Shown: positions 34,696-43,462, counted from the stretch's first letter. The stretch: 64,000 bases of DNA from Mucilaginibacter myungsuensis (GCF_015222005.1 NZ_JADFFL010000001.1:558001-622000); one strand, 5' to 3'. Numbers and translations are program-made. The notes: generated by a model from the sequence alone, not told the origin.

Positions 34696-34780
34696 GCCCC
34701 CTATCCCCCTAAAGGGAGAATTATCTATCGTTAATTTAATATCCCGGCACTTTGCTCCCCCTTTAGGGGGCCGGGGGGTG
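34696..34780. repeat. Long CCCCCTAAAGGG inverted repeat between attenuator and trpD
   Basis: CCCCCTATCCCCCTAAAGGG (about 34697-34716) pairs with CTCCCCCTTTAGGGGGCCGG (about 34756-34775), with a 37-nt AT-rich loop. It occupies the position where trpE and trpG start in a full trp operon. The sequence is of the CCCC...TTTAGGGGG type found between many Bacteroidetes genes. Confidence 0.7.
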
Positions 34781-34785
34781 GTAAC

Positions 34786-34814
34786 AAAAAAAGGGTTACC
34801 TATCGGCAACCCTT
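34786..34814 (-). terminator. Attenuator terminator of the trp operon
   Basis: On the minus strand, AAGGGTTGCC (34814-34805) pairs with GGTAACCCTT (34800-34791) around the loop GATA, with one mismatch, and is followed by TTTTT (34790-34786). The first arm can instead pair with the antiterminator arm just after the leader ORF. Confidence 0.85.
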
Positions 34815-34835
34815 ATATAGCTATTTAACAAACAT

Positions 34836-34844
34836 GGGATCGCC
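34836..34844 (-). promoter_or_regulatory. trp antiterminator arm
   Basis: GGCGATCCC begins directly after the leader stop codon and its first 8 nt pair with GGGTTGCC of the terminator's 5' arm (two G-U pairs). This pairing would exclude the terminator. A ribosome resting at the leader stop codon would cover it; one stalled on the Trp codons would leave it free. Confidence 0.75.
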
Positions 34845-34892
34845 TTACGAATTCTCGTTAAGCCACCACCAATTGTTGTTTAATGTTATCAT
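34845..34892 (-). CDS. trpL: trp operon leader peptide with three consecutive Trp codons
   Basis: The leader ORF encodes MITLNNNWWWLNENS (15 residues) and ends at TAA (34847-34845). The three TGG codons lie at 34871-34863. It begins about 10 nt after the predicted transcription start. The placement of Trp codons, stop codon, antiterminator arm and terminator is exactly that needed for ribosome-mediated attenuation: scarce Trp-tRNA stalls the ribosome on WWW, the antiterminator forms and trpDFBA is transcribed. Confidence 0.88.
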   Translation of the reverse strand: MITLNNNWWWLNENS

Positions 34893-34906
34893 TGTTTGTT
34901 GTGCAG

Positions 34907-34938
34907 CAAATATGTAAATAGTTTTTACTAAAAGCAAA
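34907..34938 (-). promoter_or_regulatory. Promoter of the trp leader
   Basis: On the minus strand TTTG (34938-34935), a 20-bp spacer and CATATTTG (34914-34907), one base off TAnnTTTG. The start would fall near 34901, just ahead of the leader ORF. Confidence 0.6.
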
Positions 34939-34959
34939 CTTATCAATTATTTTTACTGC

Positions 34960-35904
34960 ATGGCGTTTAAGCACAGTAAAAGTATCGACCCTACAGATGA
35001 CCTTGGTTTTGGATCTCAGCCCGTTATCCGTAACCAGCCCCTGCTTAACCGCGATGGTACGGTAAACGTAAGGCGCAAAGGTGTCTCGCTACTTAACACA
35101 GCCGACTATTACCACAACTTGATCCAAATGAGCTGGGGTAAATTTTGGGTAGTGATATTATCGGGCTACATGGTCGTAAACCTGATCTTCGCCGGAGTTT
35201 ATACACTGGTAGGTCACGATAGCCTTTACGGCGCGGACGGCAGCACCGACACCGACCACTTTTTAAATGCCTTCTTTTTTTCAGCGCAAACCATGTCGAC
35301 GGTCGGTTATGGCCACATCAGTCCAAAAGGTACTTTGGCAAACACCATTGCCGCGCTGGAATCCATGTTGGGTTTATTGGCCTTTGCTTTAGCCACCGGT
35401 CTGTTGTATGGCCGTTTCTCGCGGCCTTCGGCTAAGATCAGTTACAGTAAAAATATCTTAGTATCGCCTTATAGGGACAACGGCAAAGGCCTGATGTTCC
35501 GCTTGGCTAATCTCCGCAAAAATGTATTGATCGACCTGAATATTGAAGTTATATTCTCTTATAACGAAGATGTGGATGGGAAGCCTGTACGTAGATTTTT
35601 CCCTTTAGAGTTGGAACGCCGACAAGTTACCTTACTTACGCTAAGCTGGACGGTCGTTCATCCCTTAGATGGTAACAGTCCACTACGAGATATGACGCTT
35701 GCTGAACTAGAGAGAACAGGCGCGAGTTTCAGTATCCTATTGAAAGCCTTTGACGATACCTTCTCGCAAACCGTACATTCGCGAGCGGCTTATTATCATA
35801 ACGATATTGTTTGGGATGCTAAGTTTAAACAAGCCTTCGACCGTGACGAGGACGGCACGATCGTATTAGATCTGTCAGGAATAGATAGGTATGAGTTGGT
35901 TTGA
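34960..35904 (+). CDS. Inward-rectifier-like potassium channel (KirBac type)
   Basis: This 314-residue protein has two membrane helices (about 62-84 and 127-150) around a pore loop with the K+ selectivity filter T114-V-G-Y-G118. A C-terminal immunoglobulin-like cytoplasmic domain follows (about 155-310: ISYSKNILVSPYRDNGKGL, FFPLELERRQVTLLTLSWTVVHP), the KirBac signature. It is divergent from the trp operon, 67 bp upstream of the trp leader start. Its own promoter was not identified. Confidence 0.92.
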   Translation: MAFKHSKSIDPTDDLGFGSQPVIRNQPLLNRDGTVNVRRKGVSLLNTADYYHNLIQMSWGKFWVVILSGYMVVNLIFAGVYTLVGHDSLYGADGSTDTDHFLNAFFFSAQTMSTVGYGHISPKGTLANTIAALESMLGLLAFALATGLLYGRFSRPSAKISYSKNILVSPYRDNGKGLMFRLANLRKNVLIDLNIEVIFSYNEDVDGKPVRRFFPLELERRQVTLLTLSWTVVHPLDGNSPLRDMTLAELERTGASFSILLKAFDDTFSQTVHSRAAYYHNDIVWDAKFKQAFDRDEDGTIVLDLSGIDRYELV

Positions 35905-35929
35905 TCACTTCATCCACATCAAAATAAGC

Positions 35930-36745
35930 CTACTTCAACAAAGGATCTTTCTCTTTAGTGAATTTATTGTAGACCAAGCCATCCAACACACCCGGCAATA
36001 ATTTATTCATCAGAACGGCCAATTTGCCCTCGCCCGTCATCACCAATGTGCGGGCGCGGTTCTCTACCCCGTCGGCAATACGTTTTGCTACTTCGTTAGA
36101 TGTCATCATTTTTTGCTCGTTAAGGCTACTTTCTCCTTGTGAGACACCTTCTTTATTTAAAGCCGTGTTGCGGATGTTAGATGTGGTGAAACCGGGGCAG
36201 GCAGTCATTACATGCACACCTGTTTTAAGGTTCTCCACTCTTAACGAGTCCAGGAATCCATTCATCGCGAATTTAGATGCAGAGTAACCTGTGCGACCGG
36301 GCAAGCCTTTATATCCGGCTATTGAGGATACTCCTACTATGCTCCCTTTGGTTTTCAATATCTCCGGTAAAGCATATTTGGTGCAATAGACCGTCCCCCA
36401 AAAGTTAACGTCCATTAACTCTTTGATGACTTTAAGATCTAAGTCATTAAATAAAGCGCGCATCGAGATACCCGCATTGTTGATCAGGACATCTATCTTG
36501 CCGAAAGTAATAATTGCTTGTTTGATCAGTAAGGCGCAATCCTCTTCTACACTCACATCGCACTGAGTGGCGACCGCTTTTACAGGGAACCTGCCCATAA
36601 TATCCTCTGATATTTGGCAAAGGCTAACATATTGGCGGGCACCTAATACCAGGTTAGCGCCGCGGGCAGCAAATTCGTAAGCTAATGACTTGCCGATGCC
36701 TGATGATGCGCCGGTGATTACGACCACTTTATCTTTCAACTTCAT
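35930..36745 (-). CDS. Short-chain dehydrogenase/reductase
   Basis: This 271-residue classical SDR has the cofactor motif TGASSGIG at 11-18, NNAG at 89-92, and the catalytic triad S141, Y154 and K158 (YSASK). A basic residue after the second strand (GARQYV) suggests NADP preference. The substrate is unknown. The last 17 bp of the upstream glycosyltransferase gene overlap its start, so the two form a two-gene operon, possibly for a lipid or glycan. Confidence 0.9.
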   Translation of the reverse strand: MKLKDKVVVITGASSGIGKSLAYEFAARGANLVLGARQYVSLCQISEDIMGRFPVKAVATQCDVSVEEDCALLIKQAIITFGKIDVLINNAGISMRALFNDLDLKVIKELMDVNFWGTVYCTKYALPEILKTKGSIVGVSSIAGYKGLPGRTGYSASKFAMNGFLDSLRVENLKTGVHVMTACPGFTTSNIRNTALNKEGVSQGESSLNEQKMMTSNEVAKRIADGVENRARTLVMTGEGKLAVLMNKLLPGVLDGLVYNKFTKEKDPLLK

Positions 36746-37568
36746 AGGAAGGCTTCAGTATCGGCCCAGCCTCTTTTAGTTTGAATTGCAGGCGGGGCAG
36801 TTTAAAAATATATTTGCCCGCGAAGATAAGCATCGCCCCATAATAATTTTTGATGAAGTCCCAGCTAAATTTGTAGCTGCGATCTTTAAAGCTGATCGCG
36901 TAGATCTTAGCAAAATAGTAATTTTTGAAGCCGGCCAAACGGATACGGTACGATAGATCTACATTATGACCGTAAGTGGTAAAACGTTCGTCCATAAAGC
37001 CCGTCTCTAACAAAACCTTCCGTCGTAACAACATAAAAGACGGGTTGATGATATCGATTTCGGTATTCTCAAATTCATCTATCCAAAACTCGTGGTGGCG
37101 GTCATACAGTCGAGATCTTGATAACATTTTGGATAGACCTGTCAATTTAAAAAAGGTTACCCAGCCCGGCATTAGACCGCGCTGAGATTCTTTTAAAAAG
37201 TTACCCATCGGGTCGGTCAGTCTAACGGTGGTGCCACCCGCTGTAGGATGCTGATCCATAAACTCGATCGCTTTTGCGATCGTATGTTTTTTTGTAATAG
37301 TGTCCGGATCTAAGATCAGTGTATATTCCCCTCTCGCGATATTAAGTGCCTGATTTGCGGCCTTTGAAACGCCGAGGTCTTTATCATTGACGATCAGTTT
37401 GACCTGAGGGAAATGTTGCTCTACCATGCTCACCGAATTATCGTCGGACGCGTTATCTATCACAAAAAACTCGTGATCGATATCTTCGCAAGATCTGTTA
37501 ATTGCGAACAAAGCCTGTTTAAGACGGGCGCAGTCATTTTGGTTCACAATTAGTACAGATAATTTCAT
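36729..37568 (-). CDS. Family 2 glycosyltransferase
   Basis: This 280-residue protein starts at the ATG at 37568 (MKLSVLIVNQNDCARLKQAL); a 19-residue upstream extension was rejected as non-conserved. The GT-A fold shows FFVIDNASDDNSVSMVE (about 33-49) and the metal-binding DPD in LILDPDTI. Members of this subgroup transfer sugars in cell-surface polysaccharide synthesis, typically rhamnose. It lacks membrane segments, so it probably acts at the inner face of the membrane. It overlaps the SDR gene. Confidence 0.88.
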   Translation of the reverse strand: MKLSVLIVNQNDCARLKQALFAINRSCEDIDHEFFVIDNASDDNSVSMVEQHFPQVKLIVNDKDLGVSKAANQALNIARGEYTLILDPDTITKKHTIAKAIEFMDQHPTAGGTTVRLTDPMGNFLKESQRGLMPGWVTFFKLTGLSKMLSRSRLYDRHHEFWIDEFENTEIDIINPSFMLLRRKVLLETGFMDERFTTYGHNVDLSYRIRLAGFKNYYFAKIYAISFKDRSYKFSWDFIKNYYGAMLIFAGKYIFKLPRLQFKLKEAGPILKPSYEVER

Positions 37569-37780
37569 ATGGTAGTTTTTGGTAGAATACGCTAAAAAAT
37601 GCGCGGTTGTTACAACCGTTACCAAATAATACCAAAGCCTATGCCATAAACTGACATTTAAGATCTTAACTGAAAATAAAATTGAGGTTGATCAAATGTC
37701 TGGTATCCAAGACCTTTATTTCAATCAAAAAAGGCGAATATAATAACAGAAATGCACGTAACTATCCGCCTCTGCAAGCC

Positions 37781-38398
37781 CTATCGCGACAAAGAATTTT
37801 CGTACGGGACCCTGGTTGCGATAGAGCGACCTAACGTTATTTCGTCAACATACTCTAATTCGCCGCCGAAGGCTATACCGCGGGCAATAGTGCTAATTAT
37901 CACTACCGCATCTTTCAATCGTTTGTGCAGATAAAATATAGTGGTGTCGCCCTCCATGGTGGCGCTTAATGCAAAGACCACTTCGTTAACCTCACCAGTT
38001 TTGATACGCTCTACCAGCGAGTCGATCGCCAGATCGGCCGGACCAACGCCGTCCATCGGCGATATCAATCCACCTAATACATGATATACGCCGTTGTATT
38101 GGTTGGTGTTCTCTATCGCCATAACGTCGCGGGTATCCTCAACAACGCAGATCAGGCCATGGTCGCGTTTGTGCGATGCGCATATCTCGCATACGGCGCT
38201 GTCGGATATATTATGACAAGTGCCGCAATGCTGTATCTCGGTACGGAGTTTCACCATCGCGCTGCTGAAACGCTGCACATCGCCGGTATCCTGCTTTAAT
38301 AAATGCAGCACCAACCGCAAGGCGGTTTTTTGCCCTACCCCCGGCAGTCTCGAAAACTCATAGACCGCATTCTCTAATAACTTCGACGAAAAGTTCAT
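37781..38398 (-). CDS. recR: Recombination protein RecR
   Basis: This 205-residue protein has the N-terminal HhH region (FSRLPGVGQKTALRLVLHLL), the four-cysteine zinc motif CGTCHNISDSAVCEIC at about 57-72 and a Toprim domain (ICVVEDTRDVMAIE, about 82-95). It acts with RecF/RecO to load RecA at single-strand gaps. It is monocistronic, with 212 bp between it and the glycosyltransferase gene. Confidence 0.96.
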   Translation of the reverse strand: MNFSSKLLENAVYEFSRLPGVGQKTALRLVLHLLKQDTGDVQRFSSAMVKLRTEIQHCGTCHNISDSAVCEICASHKRDHGLICVVEDTRDVMAIENTNQYNGVYHVLGGLISPMDGVGPADLAIDSLVERIKTGEVNEVVFALSATMEGDTTIFYLHKRLKDAVVIISTIARGIAFGGELEYVDEITLGRSIATRVPYENSLSR

Positions 38399-38404
38399 TG
38401 ATGC

Positions 38405-38460
38405 GAAGATAGTCAGAAAGTCGGGAAGACGGAAAGTCCGAAAGAAAGATCGCGCTCTGA
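38405..38460. repeat. Short-word repeat upstream of recR (AGTCGGAAAG type)
   Basis: AGTCAGAAAGTCGGG, AAGACGGAAAGTCCG and AAAG repeat one word four times with variation, and the terminal TCTGAC answers the first GTCAGA. It lies in the gap between divergent recR and the symporter gene. Confidence 0.55.
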
Positions 38461-38531
38461 CAAAATCATATCAATAATTTCTAAATTGCCACCTGATACA
38501 CTTCCGGATATTCCGGATCAAACCAAAACTC

Positions 38532-40016
38532 ATGAGTCCTGGAATACTACTTTCTTTCATTATCGGTTACTTCTTAGTATTGATCGCGATATCGTATCTA
38601 ACGTCGCGCAAGTCGTCGGATAACGATACTTTCTTCGTCGCCAACCGTAATTCAAAATGGTATCTGGTGGCCTTTGGGATGATAGGTACAGCTTTAAGTG
38701 GCGTTACCTTTATATCCGTTCCCGGCAAAGTAGGGATAGATCAATTCGGATATTTTCAATTTGTATTGGGTAACGCAGCCGGTTTTATCATTATAGCTAC
38801 GGTGCTTCTGCCCTTATATTATCGCCTCAAATTAACTTCCATCTATAGTTATATAGAAAGTGCGTTAGGCACCTGGAGCTATAAAACAGCGGCAGGGATC
38901 TTCTTGATCAGCCGTACCATAGGCTCGTCGTTTCGTTTGTACTTGGTGGTTATCGTACTACAAAAATTTATCTTTGACAGCTATGGCGTGCCATTCGCGG
39001 TCACGGTGCTGATCTGTTTGGCGTTGATCTGGTCTTACACTTTCAAAGGTGGTTTAAAGACCATCATTATTACCGACAGCTTGCAGACATTCTTTTTGGT
39101 GACCTCGGTGTTCCTATCCATCTATTTCATTTGCCAGAGTTTAGATATGAGTATTTTCCAGGCAGCCGAGAACATTAAGAACAGCAGCTACTCTAAGATC
39201 TTTTATTTTGATGATATCCTAAGCAGCAAATTGCACCTTACTAAACAATTTCTTGGCGGTGTGTTCATCACCATTGGCATGACTGGTTTGGATCAGGATC
39301 TGATGCAAAAGAACCTGAGTTTAAAGAACATCAAAGAGGCGCAAAAGAATATGTTCAGCTTCACCGCCGTGTTTGTGGTGATCAATATTTTCTTTTTAAG
39401 TGTTGGCGCTATGCTTTATATGTACGCGGCTAAGAATGGCATCACTGTAGCCAAGACCGATTACCTATACCCCACCATTGCCCTGCAATACCTGGGCATA
39501 GTGCCGGCTATAGTTTTTATGCTCGGGTTGACCGCTGCAACTTTCGCTACAACCGACTCTGCATTAACAGCTTTAACCACCTCTTTTTGTGTCGACTTCC
39601 TGAACTTTGGTAAACGGAAAGACATCAACAGCAAAGCAGCTGTGACCACCCGCCATATCGTGCATATCGGTCTATCGGTACTGATGCTGGTCACTATCAT
39701 ATTATTCAACGCCGTTAATAATGATGCGGTGGTTGGGGCGATATTTAAAGTAGCATCCTACACCTACGGACCTTTACTTGGTCTATACTCTTTCGGTCTG
39801 TTCATGAGTAGCAGACAAGTGCGCGATAAATTGACCCCCTTTATTTGTCTGATATCACCGGCTATCTGCTATTTCCTCAGCATGCACAGTAAAGACTGGC
39901 TCGGGGGATACGTTTTTGATAACGAACTGATAATTGTGAACGGTTTAATTACATTTGTTTCCTTACTAATTTTTTCGACCAGCAAATCGAAACAACATCG
40001 AACCAATTTAGCTTAA
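38532..40016 (+). CDS. Sodium:solute symporter
   Basis: This 494-residue protein has about 13 membrane segments and the SSS family pattern. SDNDTFFVANRNSKWYLVAFG (about 29-49) and GMIGTALSGVTFISVPG mark helix 1-2, and AATFATTDSALTALTTSFCVDF (about 337-358) is the helix-8 sodium-site segment with GMIG-type glycine residues. The substrate cannot be told. It is a single gene divergent from recR. Confidence 0.92.
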   Translation: MSPGILLSFIIGYFLVLIAISYLTSRKSSDNDTFFVANRNSKWYLVAFGMIGTALSGVTFISVPGKVGIDQFGYFQFVLGNAAGFIIIATVLLPLYYRLKLTSIYSYIESALGTWSYKTAAGIFLISRTIGSSFRLYLVVIVLQKFIFDSYGVPFAVTVLICLALIWSYTFKGGLKTIIITDSLQTFFLVTSVFLSIYFICQSLDMSIFQAAENIKNSSYSKIFYFDDILSSKLHLTKQFLGGVFITIGMTGLDQDLMQKNLSLKNIKEAQKNMFSFTAVFVVINIFFLSVGAMLYMYAAKNGITVAKTDYLYPTIALQYLGIVPAIVFMLGLTAATFATTDSALTALTTSFCVDFLNFGKRKDINSKAAVTTRHIVHIGLSVLMLVTIILFNAVNNDAVVGAIFKVASYTYGPLLGLYSFGLFMSSRQVRDKLTPFICLISPAICYFLSMHSKDWLGGYVFDNELIIVNGLITFVSLLIFSTSKSKQHRTNLA

Positions 40017-40055
40017 TATAAGCTGATCATTATTTACCCCAAATAGAATCCCCCC

Positions 40056-40763
40056 ATGACAGGAGACGATAAAATAAGAAGAGCATTTGAAAATAAGGAT
40101 TGGCACGAGATCAAAGTATCCGACTCGTGGCAGATATTCAAGATCATGGCCGAGTTTGTGGACGGCTTTGAGAAACTGGCTAAGATAGGTCCGTGCGTAT
40201 CTATATTTGGTTCGGCACGTACCAAGAACGAGAACCCGTACTATAAATTGGCCGAAGATTGTGCCCGGTTACTTTCAGAGCGTGGCTACGGTGTAATATC
40301 AGGCGGTGGCCCAGGCATTATGGAGGCAGCTAACAAAGGCGCTTACGAGGCCGGCGGTAAATCGGTTGGATTAAACATCGAGTTGCCTTTTGAACAATTC
40401 CACAATAAATACATCGACAGGGATAAACTACTGGAGTTCGATTACTTCTTTATCCGCAAGGTGATGTTTATGAAGTATTCGCAGGGATACATTGTTTTGC
40501 CGGGTGGCTTCGGTACGCTCGACGAGGCTTTTGAAGCCATCACCCTGATCCAGACCGGGAAGATAGCGCGCTTCCCTATCGTTTTTGTTGGCGTAGATTA
40601 CTGGAAAGGCCTTTTTGAGTGGGTAGAGCAAACCATGCTGGGCAAAGAGAAAAATATTAGTCCGGATGATATGAATTTATTCCGTTTGGTAGATACGCCT
40701 GAAGAAGCTTGCGAGCATATTTTCCGTTTCTACGAGAAGTATGTGCTGAAACCGAACTTTTAG
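40056..40763 (+). CDS. LOG family protein (TIGR00730-type Rossmann fold)
   Basis: This 235-residue protein has the LOG signatures SGGGPGIMEAANKGAYEAGG (about 88-107) and PGGFGTLDE (about 148-156). Proteins of this type release free nucleobases from nucleoside 5'-monophosphates, as in cytokinin activation in plants. The large N-terminal extension of lysine decarboxylase relatives is absent. It is monocistronic. Confidence 0.9.
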   Translation: MTGDDKIRRAFENKDWHEIKVSDSWQIFKIMAEFVDGFEKLAKIGPCVSIFGSARTKNENPYYKLAEDCARLLSERGYGVISGGGPGIMEAANKGAYEAGGKSVGLNIELPFEQFHNKYIDRDKLLEFDYFFIRKVMFMKYSQGYIVLPGGFGTLDEAFEAITLIQTGKIARFPIVFVGVDYWKGLFEWVEQTMLGKEKNISPDDMNLFRLVDTPEEACEHIFRFYEKYVLKPNF

Positions 40764-40902
40764 TGAGTGGTGAAATTATCTAAAGGATGGCTTTGTTAGA
40801 GGTCATGCTTTTTATTGTACATTTCTTATTTGAATATCTGTACATTGATGGCATCTGCATATTTACTATCCCCACATCAAAATATTTGTCTAATTTGCGC
40901 CG

Positions 40903-42141
40903 ATGGAACAACCTGCTAAACCTAAGCGCCAGGCTGCCCTTGGATTTATCTTCGCTACGCTATTGATAGACGTAATGGGATTAGGAATTATTATTCCGGT
41001 GATTCCTGGTCTGATCGAGAAACTGATACATGGCGATGTTAGTCAAGCTTCTTTTTACGCAGGTTGGCTTACAGCTGCTTATGCTACCATGCAGTTCGTG
41101 TTCTCTCCCATTATTGGCAGTTTGAGCGATAAATATGGCCGCAGGCCTGTTCTGCTTTGCTCGCTATTGGGTTTCAGTTTCGATTATTTCTTTTCAGCTT
41201 TCGCTCCCACTATTGGCTGGTTATTTGTTGGCCGTATCGTTGCCGGTATCACCGGGGCAAGTTTTACTACGGCATCTGCCTATATTTCTGACGTTAGTAC
41301 GCCGGAGAAAAAAGCGGCCAATTTTGGGATGATCGGTGTAGCTTTCGGCGTCGGCTTTATTATCGGTCCATTGATCGGCGGTTTCCTTGGTAAAATGGAT
41401 ATCCACTACCCTTTTTTAGCTGCGGGTGGATTGGCTTTGCTTAATGCCATCTACGGTTTTTTTGTGCTGCCCGAATCGTTAGATAAACAACACCGCCGCG
41501 AGTTTGATATTAAACGTGCCAATCCTATAGGTACGCTCAAACAGTTGGCGAAGTATGAAAACGTGATCGGATTGGCGGTATCGCTCTTCCTGATCTACTT
41601 TGCAGCACAAGCCGTGCAAACTGTATGGACCTTCTACACCATAAAAAAATTCAACTGGGATTATAGGATGCAGGGCATTTCGCTGGCTTGTGTTGGGGTA
41701 TTAGTTGCCTTGGTACAGGGCGGATTGATCAGATTGACTCTACCTAAATTAGGTTACGAAAAAAGCATTTGGATCGGTCTATTGTTGTATGCCGTTGGCT
41801 TAGCATTGTTCGCCTTTGCCACCGAGGGATGGATGATGTTCGCCTTTTTGGTACCCTATTGTTTAGGTGGTATAGCCGGGCCTGCCTTGCAAGGATACAT
41901 CAGTAATGCAGTACCTGCTAACGCACAAGGCGAATTACAAGGCGGCCTGACAAGCTTAATGAGTCTGGCCAGTATCTTTGGGCCGTTATTAATGACAGAC
42001 ATTTTCTATTTCTTTACCCGTAAAGGTGCGCCTTTTCAGTTCCCTGGAGCGCCTTACGTGTTCGGGGCGATACTGATGCTGGTGAGCGCATTATTGGCCA
42101 TGCGCAATTTTAAGAAACAACTTAACGCCAAAGCGGTTTAA
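40903..42141 (+). CDS. MFS transporter, TCR/Tet (DHA1) type, copy 1
   Basis: This 412-residue transporter has 12 membrane segments, MFS motif A (SDKYGRRPVLL at about 74-84) and the central cytoplasmic loop with LPESLDKQHRREF. The TCR/Tet family exports small molecules, including tetracycline. The gene is followed after 9 bp by a close paralogue with the same loop motif. Confidence 0.9.
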   Translation: MEQPAKPKRQAALGFIFATLLIDVMGLGIIIPVIPGLIEKLIHGDVSQASFYAGWLTAAYATMQFVFSPIIGSLSDKYGRRPVLLCSLLGFSFDYFFSAFAPTIGWLFVGRIVAGITGASFTTASAYISDVSTPEKKAANFGMIGVAFGVGFIIGPLIGGFLGKMDIHYPFLAAGGLALLNAIYGFFVLPESLDKQHRREFDIKRANPIGTLKQLAKYENVIGLAVSLFLIYFAAQAVQTVWTFYTIKKFNWDYRMQGISLACVGVLVALVQGGLIRLTLPKLGYEKSIWIGLLLYAVGLALFAFATEGWMMFAFLVPYCLGGIAGPALQGYISNAVPANAQGELQGGLTSLMSLASIFGPLLMTDIFYFFTRKGAPFQFPGAPYVFGAILMLVSALLAMRNFKKQLNAKAV

Positions 42142-42150
42142 TTGATCGAT

Positions 42151-43386
42151 ATGCCGAACACCGATATCAAACAAGTTAACCCGACCAAAGCGCTTAGCTT
42201 TATATTCGTCACGATATTCATTGATATACTTGGCTTAGGTATCATCATTCCGGTAGTGCCTAAATTACTGGAAGAACTGGGTCATGTTGATGTATCATCA
42301 GCGTCCGAGATCAATGGGTGGCTTACCTTCACCTATGCCTTTATGCAGGTGCTTTTCTCGCCTATTATGGGCAACCTGAGCGATCGCTTTGGCCGCCGCC
42401 CTATCCTGCTGATATCGCTGTTTGGCTTTAGTATCGATTACGCCTTAATGGCTTTTGCGCCTTCCGTTTTCTGGTTATTTATAGGGCGGGTGATCGCTGG
42501 TATCACTGGTGCTACCATGGCGACTGCGACGGCTTATATTGCAGATGTAAGTACCGGCGATAAACGGGCATCCAACTTTGGCGTAGTAGGCGCCGCGTCG
42601 GGATTAGGGTTCATTATCGGCATCTCATCGGGTGCGTTCTTAGGCGATATTAACCTAAAGTTCCCATTTATAGCAGCAGCGGCAGCGGCCTTATTTAATG
42701 CGCTCTATGGTTATTTCGTACTACCCGAATCGCTTGACAAAGAGCACCGACGTGAGTTCAGTTGGGCACGGGCAAATCCTATCGGCTCGTTCTTGCAATT
42801 GGGTAAATACAAAGCCTTGATCGGCCTGGCATCAGCTTTCACTTTGGTGTACATCGCGCAAAAAGCCGTGGAATACCAGCTATCATTTTACGTCTACGAA
42901 AAATTTGGCTGGAGCATGACCCAGGTAGGTATCCTCGGTATTTTCATTGGGGTGTTGCTTATAGGGATCCAAGGCGGGTTGATCCGTTATCTGATCCCGA
43001 TGTGGGGACTAAAAAAGAATATCATTATCGGGTTGATCAGCTACGGGATCGGCTTAACACTGATCGCATTTGCCAACAAAAGCTGGATGCTTTACGCATT
43101 TATGATACCGTATTGTTTTGGTGGGATATCCGGCCCGGCATTGCAAGGCCTGATCACCAGTAAGTTCCCTAAGAATGAGCAGGGTGAATTACAGGGCGGC
43201 CTGACCCTACTATCCAGTATCAGCCTGATCATCGGTCCGCTGGTAATGGGCTACAGCTTTAAATTCTTTTCGTATAAAGATTCGGTAGTGTACTTTCCCG
43301 GTGCACCGTATATATTAGGAGCACTGCTAATGCTGATCAGTATCATCTTAGTGATCAGAAGTTTAAAGAAAGAAGTGGGAATATAA
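42151..43386 (+). CDS. MFS transporter, TCR/Tet (DHA1) type, copy 2
   Basis: This 411-residue paralogue starts at the ATG at 42151; the in-frame TTG at 42142 directly after the upstream stop is less likely. Motif A is SDRFGRRPILL and the central loop LPESLDKEHRREFSWARANP is almost the same as in copy 1. The two arose by tandem duplication and diverged. It is convergent with DUF502. Confidence 0.9.
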   Translation: MPNTDIKQVNPTKALSFIFVTIFIDILGLGIIIPVVPKLLEELGHVDVSSASEINGWLTFTYAFMQVLFSPIMGNLSDRFGRRPILLISLFGFSIDYALMAFAPSVFWLFIGRVIAGITGATMATATAYIADVSTGDKRASNFGVVGAASGLGFIIGISSGAFLGDINLKFPFIAAAAAALFNALYGYFVLPESLDKEHRREFSWARANPIGSFLQLGKYKALIGLASAFTLVYIAQKAVEYQLSFYVYEKFGWSMTQVGILGIFIGVLLIGIQGGLIRYLIPMWGLKKNIIIGLISYGIGLTLIAFANKSWMLYAFMIPYCFGGISGPALQGLITSKFPKNEQGELQGGLTLLSSISLIIGPLVMGYSFKFFSYKDSVVYFPGAPYILGALLMLISIILVIRSLKKEVGI

Positions 43387-43421
43387 AACCAGGAAACTTA
43401 CCTTCCGAATACCATTTACTT

Positions 43422-43462
43422 GTCACCGGTTAACCGATCACCGGTCACTGATGATCACCGAG
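43422..43462. repeat. Word palindrome between MFS copy 2 and DUF502 (CACCGGT)
   Basis: GTCACCGGTTAACCGATCAC and CGGTCACTGATGATCACCG repeat CACCGGT and GATCACCG in both orientations, including the perfect palindrome CGGTTAACCG (43427-43436). It sits between convergent genes. Confidence 0.6.
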
